Assembly: GCF_023078455.1 (NCBI RefSeq)
Contig: NZ_CP095740.1
Coordinates: forward strand, 3,026,001 to 3,090,000
Direction: 5' to 3'
DNA length: 64,000 nucleotides
Origin: Luteibacter aegosomatis
GTDB taxonomy: Bacteria > Pseudomonadota > Gammaproteobacteria > Xanthomonadales > Rhodanobacteraceae
The notes under the pieces were generated by a model that saw only the letters and a program-made list of their open reading frames with translations, searched no databases and had not been told where the DNA came from. This document shows, piece by piece, positions 25,036-33,610 of this stretch. The position numbers were made by a program, and so were the translations under genes. Positions within the stretch are counted from its first letter, which is position 1. Each line of letters opens with the position of its first letter.

Positions 25036-26991
25036 TCAGGGCATCAATTCGAGCGTAAGCACCTGGAACGGCTGCAAGGTCACCGTTTGCGGCTTGTCCG
25101 CATCGAGCACGAGACCCGGCTGCGACGCATCGGCTTTCCATGGGCTATGCGCCCGGAACCGCCGCACCGCGCCCGGGGGCAACTCCAGCTGCCGGTCCAG
25201 GTCGATCACCGCCAGTTGCGCCTTGTCCGACGGATTGCGCAGCGTGAGGATCGCCTTGGCGGGCGTCCACGAAGCCCAGCCGTAGACGTCCAGACGGCCG
25301 GGATCGCCTCCTATCCAATGGGTATCGCGCAACACGCCCGCGTTGGCGCGCGACCATTTCGCGGCCTCCGCCAGCGTGTCCCAGTTTTCCGCGCTCAGCA
25401 GCTCGGGCGTGACGTACAGCTCCTGCAGGGCCGTGCCGCTGCCGAAATACGAATGCACTTCGTTGGCGAAGTCCTCGCCGGGATCGGAGTTGAGCTTGCG
25501 ATTCTCGCGGGCATAGATGATGCCGTGGAGCATCAGCGCGTTCAGGGGAAACAGCGGCCCCTTCTCCACGATGTTGTGATACGTCTCGCGATCCCGGTAG
25601 GTGATCCAGCGTTCGCGCTTGCTGCCGACGCCGGCCAGCTCGTCGTCTTCGCCGTCGCGCCAGATCGAGTCGGCATAGCGCAACCAGAAGGGCGAGGCGA
25701 GCGTGCCGGTGGTGAGGTTGATGAAGAGATCGGGCTTCGCCGCACGCAGGTCGTCGATGAGATGGATGGCGGCGTCGAAGTCGCTGTCGAAGACGCTGCC
25801 GGGAAACACTTTGTTGGCGTTGCCGGTGCCGTCGAACTTGAACTGGTTGATGCCTTCCTTGACCAGGGCCAGGGTGACGTCATGGAAGCGCCGGTAGTAC
25901 TTGGGCCCGGACAACGCCATGCCGTGATCCACGATCTCGTAGCCCGCCTCGCCCGCCCGTTCGGCCCGCTCCTTCGCCGGCGGCCCGTAACCGCCCCACG
26001 GCGACAACCACATGCCGGGCGCCGCGCCGAAGGCCTTCGCGGCTTTCACCAGCGGCCGGAAACCGTCGGGGAAGTCCTTGCTGAAGGCCCAGGTACCGCT
26101 ACGGTCGTCCCAGCCGTCGTCGAAGAGAAACGAATCCAGCGTCACGCCCCGCTTCGTCGCGAGCTCGCGACCGATGGTGTCGATGCGCTCCACGGCCTGC
26201 GCTGCGGTGTAAGGCGTGAAATAGCCGATGTCGTACCACGAGTTGTAATGCAGGAAGGTGCGATACGGATGCGCCCGCTCCCGCTCCACGTAGGCGAGGA
26301 AACCGCGGCGGAGCTGGTTGTCGTGCGTGGCGCCCACGGCGGCCGAATAGGTCACCGATTGGCCCTTGCGCAAGGGCAGTTCGCGCTCGATCCACAGACG
26401 CACCTGGTTCCCCCCGCGCACCTCGCTCTTCGACAGCGGGTTCTCGAAACCGAACCAGTCATGCTCCGACACCACGGGTGAGCCGTCGACCGAACCTCTC
26501 ACCTCCGAGTCGGGCACCTTCGCCTGCAGGAGATCGACCCGGGCGATCGCCTCGTCCTGCCGCAACGCGGTGATGGTGACGCGCTCGCGCAGGTAGTCCG
26601 AACCCTCGCGCTGTACCCATGCCTGCTCGATGCGGAAACGCCCTTCGGCATCGGTGAACCGTGCGACCGCGATCCGGCCCGGCAACCGCTCCGCCGCGCG
26701 CGATGCGCGGGGATCGGGCTTCAACGCCTGCTCGCCCACCTCGCCGTCGAGCCGGAAATCCGCGGCGCCAAGCACCTTGCCGTCGACCAGGGTCAATTGG
26801 AAAGGCGCCACGATAGGCAAGTCGCGCCGATTGATCCGGTCGGTGACGACCACGTCGCCGATATGCCCCTCGGACAGCGCCCAACGCACCGACATGCCGC
26901 CCCGGCCGAACTCGCCGGCATGCGCCGTCGCCATAAAGGCGACGGCGCACGCTGCCACCAGCGCGCGACGCTTCCACCCTGCCTTCCCCAT
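25036..26991 (-). CDS. Exported clan GH-D-like glycosidase (alpha-galactosidase superfamily)
   Basis: The 651-residue protein has a signal peptide (RRALVAACAVAFMATAHA), an N-terminal beta-sandwich domain and a barrel domain. Barrel features are LDSFLFDDGWDD, GMWLSPWGGYG, INQFKFDGTGNA with a likely nucleophile Asp, and RYADSIWRDGEDDE with a likely acid/base Asp, as in GH27/GH36-type enzymes. It is larger than plain alpha-galactosidases, and some relatives carry the unhelpful name enterotoxin. The linkage it cleaves is not clear; alpha-galactosyl or alpha-GalNAc would suit the neighbours. It starts 22 bp after the PfkB kinase stop, so it belongs to the same operon. Confidence 0.75.
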   Translation of the reverse strand: MGKAGWKRRALVAACAVAFMATAHAGEFGRGGMSVRWALSEGHIGDVVVTDRINRRDLPIVAPFQLTLVDGKVLGAADFRLDGEVGEQALKPDPRASRAAERLPGRIAVARFTDAEGRFRIEQAWVQREGSDYLRERVTITALRQDEAIARVDLLQAKVPDSEVRGSVDGSPVVSEHDWFGFENPLSKSEVRGGNQVRLWIERELPLRKGQSVTYSAAVGATHDNQLRRGFLAYVERERAHPYRTFLHYNSWYDIGYFTPYTAAQAVERIDTIGRELATKRGVTLDSFLFDDGWDDRSGTWAFSKDFPDGFRPLVKAAKAFGAAPGMWLSPWGGYGPPAKERAERAGEAGYEIVDHGMALSGPKYYRRFHDVTLALVKEGINQFKFDGTGNANKVFPGSVFDSDFDAAIHLIDDLRAAKPDLFINLTTGTLASPFWLRYADSIWRDGEDDELAGVGSKRERWITYRDRETYHNIVEKGPLFPLNALMLHGIIYARENRKLNSDPGEDFANEVHSYFGSGTALQELYVTPELLSAENWDTLAEAAKWSRANAGVLRDTHWIGGDPGRLDVYGWASWTPAKAILTLRNPSDKAQLAVIDLDRQLELPPGAVRRFRAHSPWKADASQPGLVLDADKPQTVTLQPFQVLTLELMP

Positions 26992-27013
26992 CGTTCGTTC
27001 TCCCGCTATGGAA

Positions 27014-27937
27014 CTAGCCATCCAACCGATGCACGCGCACGCGCGGCAGAAGCTCGCGCACTGCGTCCATCGTCACGAATCCGGTCTCGTCGCCGAGTGC
27101 GTTGGCGGCGCCGCAGGCCACCGCCAGGCGCAAGGCGTCGAACATGCCTTCGCCGCGCAGCAGGGCGACCGCCATGCCGGCGAGGAAGCAATCGCCCGAA
27201 CCGACCGCGTTGCGCACGCCCTCGACCGTCAGTCGCGCATGCCATACCTCACCGCCTTCGGCACCCAGGGCCCCGTCGGCACCGAGGGTGACCACCGGAT
27301 GCCGGATGCCTCGCGCGCGCAAGGTGCGCAGAAGGCGCGCGGCATCGACGACGTTCGCGACCGGGTGGCCGACCAGTTCCGCGGCTTCGCTGGCGTTCGG
27401 CTTGACGAGAAACGGCGAGCGTTCAGCCGCCAGCCCCAGCGCCGCGCCGCTCGCGTCGACGAAGCACGGTACCACCGCATCGCGAACGAGCGCCGCGTAG
27501 TAATCGTCGGCGAATCCCGCCGGCAGGCTGCCGGTGCACACCAGCGCCACGCTTTCGGCGAGCCAGTGGCGCAAGGTCTGGTCGAGCACGAAACGCGCAT
27601 CGGCACCGGGGTCGTTACCGCGTTCGAGAATTTCGGTCATGCGGCCGTCGGCTTCGCGGATGGCCATGCATTGGCGCAGGGGCACGGAGGAACGCACGCT
27701 TCGAAAACGCACGCCACGCCGCGCCAGTCCATCGTCGAACCACTCGGCGTGCGCGTCGTCGCACATGCCCACCAGCGTCACCGGCATGCCCAGTGCCGCG
27801 ATGGTCTGCGCCACGTGTACGCCCTTGCCGCCGGGTCGCGCCACGGCACCATCGGCACGTTGAACCTCGCCGGGCCGCAACCTGCCCACGTCGATCAGGC
27901 GATCGACGGCGCTGTTGAAGCCGGCGACCGTGATCAT
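27014..27937 (-). CDS. PfkB-family kinase, 1-phosphofructokinase/tagatose-6-phosphate kinase type
   Basis: The 307-residue protein opens with MITVAGFNSAVDRLIDVGRL and GGKGVHVAQTIAALG, the pattern of the FruK/LacC branch, which phosphorylates sugar phosphates. The C-terminal ATP/anion-hole motif is GVRNAVGSGDCFLAGM with the catalytic Asp. Next to an AgaS-type protein and an aldolase, it is the best candidate to make tagatose 1,6-bisphosphate or fructose 1,6-bisphosphate. Its ATG overlaps the stop of the second kinase (ATGA). Confidence 0.85.
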   Translation of the reverse strand: MITVAGFNSAVDRLIDVGRLRPGEVQRADGAVARPGGKGVHVAQTIAALGMPVTLVGMCDDAHAEWFDDGLARRGVRFRSVRSSVPLRQCMAIREADGRMTEILERGNDPGADARFVLDQTLRHWLAESVALVCTGSLPAGFADDYYAALVRDAVVPCFVDASGAALGLAAERSPFLVKPNASEAAELVGHPVANVVDAARLLRTLRARGIRHPVVTLGADGALGAEGGEVWHARLTVEGVRNAVGSGDCFLAGMAVALLRGEGMFDALRLAVACGAANALGDETGFVTMDAVRELLPRVRVHRLDG

Positions 27938-28860
27938 GCAGGGCCACCGATCAAGGCGAGCACGTCGTCGACGGACGCTTGCGCGGGCGTGCCGCCGAGG
28001 GCTCGCGTGGACAGCGCGCCGCAGGCCGCGCCCCAGCGCAGGCAAGCCTCCAGCGGCAACCGGTTCAGCCACGCATGCAGGAAGCCCGCGTCGAAGCCGT
28101 CGCCGGCGCCGGTGGTGTCCACCGCATCGATGGCATAGGCAGGCACGCGAACCGGCGCGTCCTGCCGTTGGACGCCGACGCAGCCACGTGCGCCGGTCTT
28201 GATCGCCACCGTCGGGCAGAGGGTGGACAGTTCGCGCAAGGCGGCATCGACGTCGCGCGCGCCCGTGATGGCGAGCGCCTCCACCTCGTTGGGCAGGAAG
28301 ACGTCGATCCGCGGGAGGATGTCGCGCAAGCCGCCGTCCCAGTGGCCGGACGGGTCGTGTCCCGGATCGAGCGACACGGTGAGCCCCGCGCCCCGTGCTC
28401 TCGCGATGAGGTCCGGCCATCCTTCGCGCAGCGCGGTCTGCAGGAAGTACGACGAGACGTGCAGGTGCGCCGCGCCGCGCAGCGTATCGTCGCCCACGTC
28501 GGTGGCGCGCAACGCGGCGATGGCACCGGCATAGGTCACGAGCGCGCGATCGCCCGCACCCGACAGGGCGACGGTCAGGCCGGTTTCGAGCGACGGATCG
28601 ACGATGACGCCGTGCACGTCGACGTTGGCCCGCGCGAGCGCGTCGACGCAATAGCGCCCGCGTTCGTCGTCGCCGACGTAGCCCACGAAGCGCACGAGCG
28701 TTCCGAGGCGGGCCAGGCCCATCGCGCAGATCATCGACGAGCTGCCCGGCGTGTGGCACAGGCCGCGGGCGAGGATCTCGCCGCCGAACACCGGCGGCCC
28801 GTCGATGCCCGTGAGGATGAGATCGACGTTGAGCTCGCCGGCGACGACCACCGGCTTCAC
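27934..28860 (-). CDS. PfkB-family carbohydrate kinase (ribokinase type)
   Basis: The 308-residue protein starts at a GTG that overlaps the stop of the SIS gene (GTGA). It has VAGELNVDLILTG, the glycine segment PGSSSMICAMGLARLG and the C-terminal DTTGAGDGFDAGFLHAWL with the catalytic Asp, as in ribokinase and fructokinase. It would phosphorylate an unmodified sugar or amino sugar, complementing the second kinase, which seems to act on a phosphorylated intermediate. The substrate is inferred only from context. Confidence 0.85.
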   Translation of the reverse strand: MKPVVVAGELNVDLILTGIDGPPVFGGEILARGLCHTPGSSSMICAMGLARLGTLVRFVGYVGDDERGRYCVDALARANVDVHGVIVDPSLETGLTVALSGAGDRALVTYAGAIAALRATDVGDDTLRGAAHLHVSSYFLQTALREGWPDLIARARGAGLTVSLDPGHDPSGHWDGGLRDILPRIDVFLPNEVEALAITGARDVDAALRELSTLCPTVAIKTGARGCVGVQRQDAPVRVPAYAIDAVDTTGAGDGFDAGFLHAWLNRLPLEACLRWGAACGALSTRALGGTPAQASVDDVLALIGGPA

Positions 28861-30041
28861 GCGCCGACCTCCGGACCATGCAGCGCGAAGGTGCCCACCA
28901 CGCGGGTCAGCACGCCTTCCGACGGCGTGTCGGGACGGTGGCCGAGATGCAGGCAGCGGAAGAACGCCAGCCATTGGCCGACGAAGGCGTGCAGCAGGCC
29001 TTGTTGAACGGGCGGCAAGCGGTACAGGCCGGGAAGGTCGATGGCGAGGCCCGAGGGGCCGGCCAGCGACGGATCGATGCCCTCGCCCACCACGATGCGC
29101 GATGCGCCGAGACCCTTGGCGTCGAGCTCGCGCAGCAGGTCGGTTTCGTATGCGCGCACCGTGGCGTCGCCCGAAAGGAATGCCACCAGCGTGCCGCCGC
29201 GGCTGAGCCATGCCATCGGACCGTGACGGAAGCCGAGGAAGGTTTCGGCCAGCGTCACCGTGTCGCCCCCGGTCATCTCCAGCATCTTCAGCGCGGCTTC
29301 GCGGGCCACGCCGAACGCGCATCCCGTACCGAGGTAGACCGCCGTGTCGCCGCCGTTCGATGCCATCGCGGCCAGCGCGTCGACGTAGATATCCACGACG
29401 CGTTCGGCCAGCGCGGCGGCACCGTCGGCCGCCACGGGGGCCGACCGCGTGAGCTGGCTCGCCGCCAGCATCAGGTTGGTGAAGCTGCTGGTCATGACCA
29501 GGCTGCGATCGTTGGTGCGCTCGTCGAGCACGATGGCGTCGACCCGCGCATCGTCCACGTAGCGCGTGGTCAGCGCGCCGTTCGCGTTGCAGGTGAGCGC
29601 GAGGTGCCGCCACGTCGGCGCCGCCGCCAGCACGGCATCCACCGCGCCCACGCTCTCGGGACTGTCACCGGAGCGCGCGATCGATACGAGCAGGCCCGGC
29701 CCCCGCGCCAAAACGCCCGCCCGATGGGTAAGGAGATCGCCCGCGGGAATCGCCCGCACCGGGATGCCCAGCTCCGCCTGCAGCCACGGCGCGACCGCCT
29801 CGCCCACGTAGACCGAACTGCCCGACCCGGTCAGGACCACGTGTTCCACGCCCTCATCCAGCACGTGCTGGATGAGGGCAAGGTGGCGCGCACCCTGCGA
29901 ACCGGCCGTGGCGCGCCATGTGGAGGGCTGCTGGAGGATTTCGCGAAGGGTGTCGGCATAGCCCGCGGCCCACTGCCGCTCGGGGGCGGCGGCACTCAGG
30001 GCGGCGAGGTTCGGAACGAGGTCCTGGGATTGCGCTGTCAT
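28857..30041 (-). CDS. AgaS-type SIS-domain isomerase/deaminase
   Basis: The 394-residue protein has two SIS sugar-phosphate domains: VVLTGSGSSVYVGE in the first and VYLGTGCAFGVAREAALKML in the second, followed by ETFLGFRHGPM, which is typical of AgaS. AgaS relatives convert galactosamine 6-phosphate to tagatose 6-phosphate plus ammonia. It is the first gene of a five-gene minus-strand run (SIS, two kinases, two glycosidases), with tight overlaps down to the second kinase. It is divergent from the aldolase operon across a DeoR-like operator. The name fits, but activity on galactosamine rather than glucosamine phosphate is unproven. Confidence 0.8.
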   Translation of the reverse strand: MTAQSQDLVPNLAALSAAAPERQWAAGYADTLREILQQPSTWRATAGSQGARHLALIQHVLDEGVEHVVLTGSGSSVYVGEAVAPWLQAELGIPVRAIPAGDLLTHRAGVLARGPGLLVSIARSGDSPESVGAVDAVLAAAPTWRHLALTCNANGALTTRYVDDARVDAIVLDERTNDRSLVMTSSFTNLMLAASQLTRSAPVAADGAAALAERVVDIYVDALAAMASNGGDTAVYLGTGCAFGVAREAALKMLEMTGGDTVTLAETFLGFRHGPMAWLSRGGTLVAFLSGDATVRAYETDLLRELDAKGLGASRIVVGEGIDPSLAGPSGLAIDLPGLYRLPPVQQGLLHAFVGQWLAFFRCLHLGHRPDTPSEGVLTRVVGTFALHGPEVGA

Positions 30042-30062
30042 CGGGCTTGACTTCGATACGTT

Positions 30063-30091
30063 GATAAACGAAAGATAACGAAACTTTCGAT
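30063..30091. promoter_or_regulatory. DeoR/AgaR-like operator in the divergent sugar promoter region
   Basis: Two direct repeats, GATAAACGAAA and GATAACGAAA, abut, and a CTTTCG (30084-30089) forms an inverted pair with CGAAAG (30069-30074). Repeated TTTCG cores are typical of DeoR-family operators. The site lies in the 77-bp gap between the AgaS-type and aldolase genes, and a DeoR regulator is encoded at the end of the aldolase operon. Confidence 0.65.
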
Positions 30092-30118
30092 TCCAGGGTA
30101 TCCCCGAGGAAAACCGAC

Positions 30119-31024
30119 ATGCAAGCCCTTTCGCCGATCGCTCCCACCCTCGCCACCCTGGATCTCCCTCCGGGCAAGCGCACGCGCCTGCACCGGATGC
30201 TCTACGGCCACGGCCCCGGCAACGGCACCCTGCTGGTACTGCCGCTCGACCAGGGCCTGGAACATGGTCCCACCGACTTCTTTCCGCATCCGCCCGCGCT
30301 CGACCCCAGCTACCAGTTCGAACTGGCCGAGGCCGGCGGCTTCTCGGCCATCGCGCTAGGCATCGGCCTGGCAAGCAAATACATGGGCCGGCATGCCGGC
30401 CGTGTGCCGCTGATCCTGAAACTCAACGGCAAGACCAATATCCCGGGCGACGGCGACGCCACCTCGCCGCAGTTCGCATCGGTGGAAGATGCCGTGCGCC
30501 TCGGCGCCGATGCCGTGGGTTACACGCTCTACGTGGGATCGCCGCGCCAGCACGACGAACTGCGCCAGTTGCGCCAGGTGCGCGAGGACTGCGACCGCTA
30601 CGGCATGCCGCTGGTGCTGTGGTCGTATCCGCGCGGCTCGGCCATCGACGCGCGCGGCGGCAAGGGCTCGCTCTACGCGCAGGATTACGCCGCGCGCGTG
30701 GCCCTCGAAGTGGGCGCCGACATCGTCAAGCTGCACGAACCGGACGACCGACGCGACGGCGCGCCCGCTCCCTACGACGCGCTCGCCGAAGACGCCGCCG
30801 CGCGCACGGCGCGCGTGGTGCGCTCCGCGGGCCGCACCATCGTGCTGTTCTCCGGCGGCGAGAAGAACGACGACGACGCGGCGGTGCTGCGCAAGGTGGA
30901 GTTCTACATGCAGTCGGGCGCCACCGGCGTGATGTTCGGCCGCAACATGTGGCTGCGGCCGTTCGAACAGGCCGTGGCGCTCACCCGCCAGGTGCATGAG
31001 ATCATGAAGCGCTATTCGCGCTAG
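30119..31024 (+). CDS. fbaB: Class I fructose-bisphosphate aldolase (DhnA/FbaB type)
   Basis: The 301-residue protein has VLPLDQGLEHGPTDFFP near the N-terminus, NGKTNIPGD, and ADIVKLHEP, where the Lys is a candidate for the Schiff-base residue of DhnA-type aldolases. It would split fructose or tagatose 1,6-bisphosphate into two triose phosphates. Placement opposite the AgaS/kinase genes suggests the final step of the local sugar pathway. It heads an operon with an amidohydrolase and the DeoR regulator. Confidence 0.8.
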   Translation: MQALSPIAPTLATLDLPPGKRTRLHRMLYGHGPGNGTLLVLPLDQGLEHGPTDFFPHPPALDPSYQFELAEAGGFSAIALGIGLASKYMGRHAGRVPLILKLNGKTNIPGDGDATSPQFASVEDAVRLGADAVGYTLYVGSPRQHDELRQLRQVREDCDRYGMPLVLWSYPRGSAIDARGGKGSLYAQDYAARVALEVGADIVKLHEPDDRRDGAPAPYDALAEDAAARTARVVRSAGRTIVLFSGGEKNDDDAAVLRKVEFYMQSGATGVMFGRNMWLRPFEQAVALTRQVHEIMKRYSR

Positions 31025-31033
31025 GAACCCCAC

Positions 31034-32257
31034 GTGACCGACGACGCCTGGGCCGGTTGCCTCTGCTGCTCGCCGCCCGCCACGAAAGTGGCCGGCGGCG
31101 AGCAGCCGTCCGGCAAGAATCCCCTCGAAACAGCCCCTGTCGCCGCCGACCTGAGGCTGGTGGACTTCGCCCCGCGCAGCATGCTCGGCGGCAAGACCAC
31201 CCGCGTGGAAACCCCGCGCTTTCCCGTGATCGACGTGCACACGCACCTGACCTGGATGCGCGAAACCCGTGGCGGCGTGTCGCTGGGCGAAGACATGATC
31301 GCCTTCGCCGATCCGCACACCCTGCTGCCGCTGATGGATCGCAAGGGCATTCGCTGCATGGTGAACCTCACCGGCGGCGTCGGACGCGGGCTGGAAGCAT
31401 CCGTCGCACGCTTCGATCGCGTCGCGCCGGGGCGCTTCTTCACGATGACCGAGCCGTCGTTCCACCTGTTCGGCGAGGCCGACTACGCGAAACGCCAGGC
31501 CGACGCCATCGCGCAGGCCGCGCACGTGGGAGCCCGCGGCCTGAAGCTGCTCAAGACGCTGGGCCTGTACCTGCGCGAAGGCATCGACACGGGCGCTCTC
31601 GTGGGCCTCGACGACGCGCGCTTCGATCCCATGTGGGAGGCCTGCGCCGCGACCGGCCTGCCGGTATTCCTGCACACGGCCGATCCCCTCGCCTTCTTCG
31701 AACCCACCGACCGCCACAACGAACGCTACGAGGAACTCGCGCAGCACCCGGACTGGTCGTTCTACGGCGCGGATTACCCGTCGCATGCCGAACTGATGGC
31801 CGCGCGCGACCGCGTCATCGCCCGCCATCCGCGCACCACCTTCGTGCTGCTTCACGTGGGCAACCAGGGCGAGCGTCTCGACGATCTCGAAGCGACCCTC
31901 GCCCGCTATCCCAACACGATGGTGGACATCAGCGCGCGCATCGGCGAACTCGGCCGGCAACCGCGCCGCAGCCGCGCGTTCGTCGAACGGTTCCAGGATC
32001 GCGTGCTGTTCGGCACCGATGCCGTGCCGCCGCCCTATGGCGACGCCGTGCCGCAGCAGCGCCTGTGCGACGAGCTGTACGAGATCTACTACCGGTTCCT
32101 CGAAACCGACGACGAATACTTCGACTACGCGCCCGCGGTCGCGCCGCCGCAGGGACGCTGGTCGATCTACGGATTGGGCCTGCCGTCGGATATCCTGCGC
32201 AAGATCTACCACGACAACGCGGCGCGCCTCCTGCGCCTGCCCGAAACGACCCCATGA
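31034..32257 (+). CDS. Amidohydrolase (metal-dependent, TIM-barrel type 2)
   Basis: The 407-residue protein starts at a GTG 9 bp after the aldolase stop. Metal-binding features are VIDVHTHL near the N-terminus, LPVFLHTADP, FVLLHVGNQG and the C-terminal VLFGTDAVPP with the catalytic Asp. This is the amidohydrolase_2 group rather than the NagA/AgaA deacetylase type. In a sugar-acid or amino-sugar pathway it might act as a lactonase or deacylase, but no substrate can be assigned. Its first ~55 residues, including GCLCCSPP, look like a poorly conserved extension. Its stop overlaps the DeoR start. Confidence 0.75.
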   Translation: MTDDAWAGCLCCSPPATKVAGGEQPSGKNPLETAPVAADLRLVDFAPRSMLGGKTTRVETPRFPVIDVHTHLTWMRETRGGVSLGEDMIAFADPHTLLPLMDRKGIRCMVNLTGGVGRGLEASVARFDRVAPGRFFTMTEPSFHLFGEADYAKRQADAIAQAAHVGARGLKLLKTLGLYLREGIDTGALVGLDDARFDPMWEACAATGLPVFLHTADPLAFFEPTDRHNERYEELAQHPDWSFYGADYPSHAELMAARDRVIARHPRTTFVLLHVGNQGERLDDLEATLARYPNTMVDISARIGELGRQPRRSRAFVERFQDRVLFGTDAVPPPYGDAVPQQRLCDELYEIYYRFLETDDEYFDYAPAVAPPQGRWSIYGLGLPSDILRKIYHDNAARLLRLPETTP

Positions 32258-33054
32258 GCCAACGAGCCGCCAAGACATCGCCCGTGAAGCTGCTGATCGA
32301 AGAGCGGCGGCGTGCCATCGCCGAGCGCGTGCGCCAGGAAAAGCGCGTGACCGTCGACGAGCTCGTGTCGCGCTATGGCGTCTCCGCCGTCACCATACGC
32401 GGCGACCTCGAGGCGCTGGAGACATCCGGCGTGCTCAAACGCTCCCATGGCGGCGCCGTGGCACGGGACGAAGCGCAGGACACGCCCTTGCTCGTCAAGG
32501 AAACCCGTCGCCTCGCGGAGAAACGCCGCATCGGCGAAGCCGCGGCGCGGCTGATCGACGACGGCGAGACGGTGATCCTCGATTCGGGCTCCACCACCGT
32601 CGAGATCGCGCGGCGCATACGCCAGCGTAAATGGTCGTCGCTCACCGTCATCACCAACGCCCTCAACATCGCCCTGGAACTGAGCGGCCTGCCGACGGTG
32701 CGCGTGATGATGTTGGGCGGCATGCTGCGCCAGACGTCGTATTCGCTGGTGGGGCTGGATGCCGAGCGCGCACTCGCGCGCTTGTCCGCCGATCGGCTCT
32801 TCCTCGGCGTGGACGGCCTCGACGTCGTCGTGGGCGTCACGACGCCCGATCCGCAGGAAGCCTCGCTCAACGCCATGATGGTAAAAGCCGCGCGGGAGGT
32901 GGTGGTGGTCTGCGACGCCAGCAAGCTCGGCCAGCGCAGCCTCGCCGTGATCGCGCCCGTGTCCGAACTGGACAAGGTCATCACCGACAGCGGCGCCATG
33001 CGGGCCGATGTCGATGCCCTGCGCGAGCAGGGCGTCGAGGTGACCCTGGTCTGA
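32254..33054 (+). CDS. DeoR/GlpR family sugar regulator (AgaR-like)
   Basis: The 266-residue protein has an N-terminal helix-turn-helix of the DeoR signature type (RVTVDELVSRYGVSAVTIRG, DLEALETSGVLKRSHGGA). The C-terminal domain senses sugar phosphates (VILDSGSTTVEIARRI, LFLGVDGLD, KLGQRS). It is the last gene of the aldolase operon, with an ATGA overlap, and very likely represses both divergent operons through the site at 30063-30091. The inducer would be a phosphorylated intermediate. Confidence 0.88.
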   Translation: MSQRAAKTSPVKLLIEERRRAIAERVRQEKRVTVDELVSRYGVSAVTIRGDLEALETSGVLKRSHGGAVARDEAQDTPLLVKETRRLAEKRRIGEAAARLIDDGETVILDSGSTTVEIARRIRQRKWSSLTVITNALNIALELSGLPTVRVMMLGGMLRQTSYSLVGLDAERALARLSADRLFLGVDGLDVVVGVTTPDPQEASLNAMMVKAAREVVVVCDASKLGQRSLAVIAPVSELDKVITDSGAMRADVDALREQGVEVTLV

Positions 33055-33060
33055 GCGACC

Positions 33061-33468
33061 CTAGTTGACCTCGGCGACGTCGCGCGCACTGTACACGTCG
33101 ATGGCGTAAGGCACCTGCGCGTCGCCGGTGGAATGGAAGCGGCCGAAGACGGTGGCATTGGCCTGCGAGCCGTTGGTCGACAGCGCGCGGCGCAGCGACG
33201 ATATCTCGCGCCTGTGACTGTCCGACTGGTCGATGCTGAGGACGATGCGCCCCTGGCAATCGGCGTCGCTGAGCACGGTGGCCTTGCCGCTCGCGCTGGC
33301 GATACCGCGCACCGTCACGGTGGTGTCCACGTAGCGGTCGGCGGTGCCCAGGATGGTGCAGAGCGTATCCGGTGCCGGCTCGTCCGACTTACGGGCCAGG
33401 GCCGGGTCGCATGCGGCGGCCATCAGCAGGACGGCCCCCGCCGCCTGCAAGAAAGTACGGTTGTTCAT
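33061..33468 (-). CDS. Exported hypothetical protein, possible OB-fold
   Basis: The 135-residue protein has a signal peptide ending near AACDPALA. The mature part (DRYVDTTVTVRGIASASGKA, GRIVLSIDQSD, ATVFGRFHSTG) is beta-rich and looks like a small OB-fold domain, similar in style to periplasmic bOB-fold proteins. I do not recognise a named family. It is convergent with the DeoR gene. Confidence 0.6.
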   Translation of the reverse strand: MNNRTFLQAAGAVLLMAAACDPALARKSDEPAPDTLCTILGTADRYVDTTVTVRGIASASGKATVLSDADCQGRIVLSIDQSDSHRREISSLRRALSTNGSQANATVFGRFHSTGDAQVPYAIDVYSARDVAEVN

Positions 33469-33610
33469 CTTGCCCCCCCATGTTCCGGTACGCGCGATTG
33501 GCTTGGCACCCTTCGCGCGGGGACAAGGACACCGCGATTGCGGCGTCGCGTCAATAAGAAAATTGCCGATTCGGTGCGATGGGCTCGGGCTTCAGGGCAT
33601 CGCGCGTCGG

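Noticed and set aside
25036..26991. Annotating the clan GH-D-like protein as an enterotoxin
   Set aside because: That label circulates for relatives, but the sequence shows a glycosidase barrel and a catabolic operon context.
27014..28879. A single frame that looks like a fused double kinase
   Set aside because: Only the last 307 residues match a PfkB kinase. The other kinase is encoded in a different frame, with its own GTG start and an ATGA overlap.
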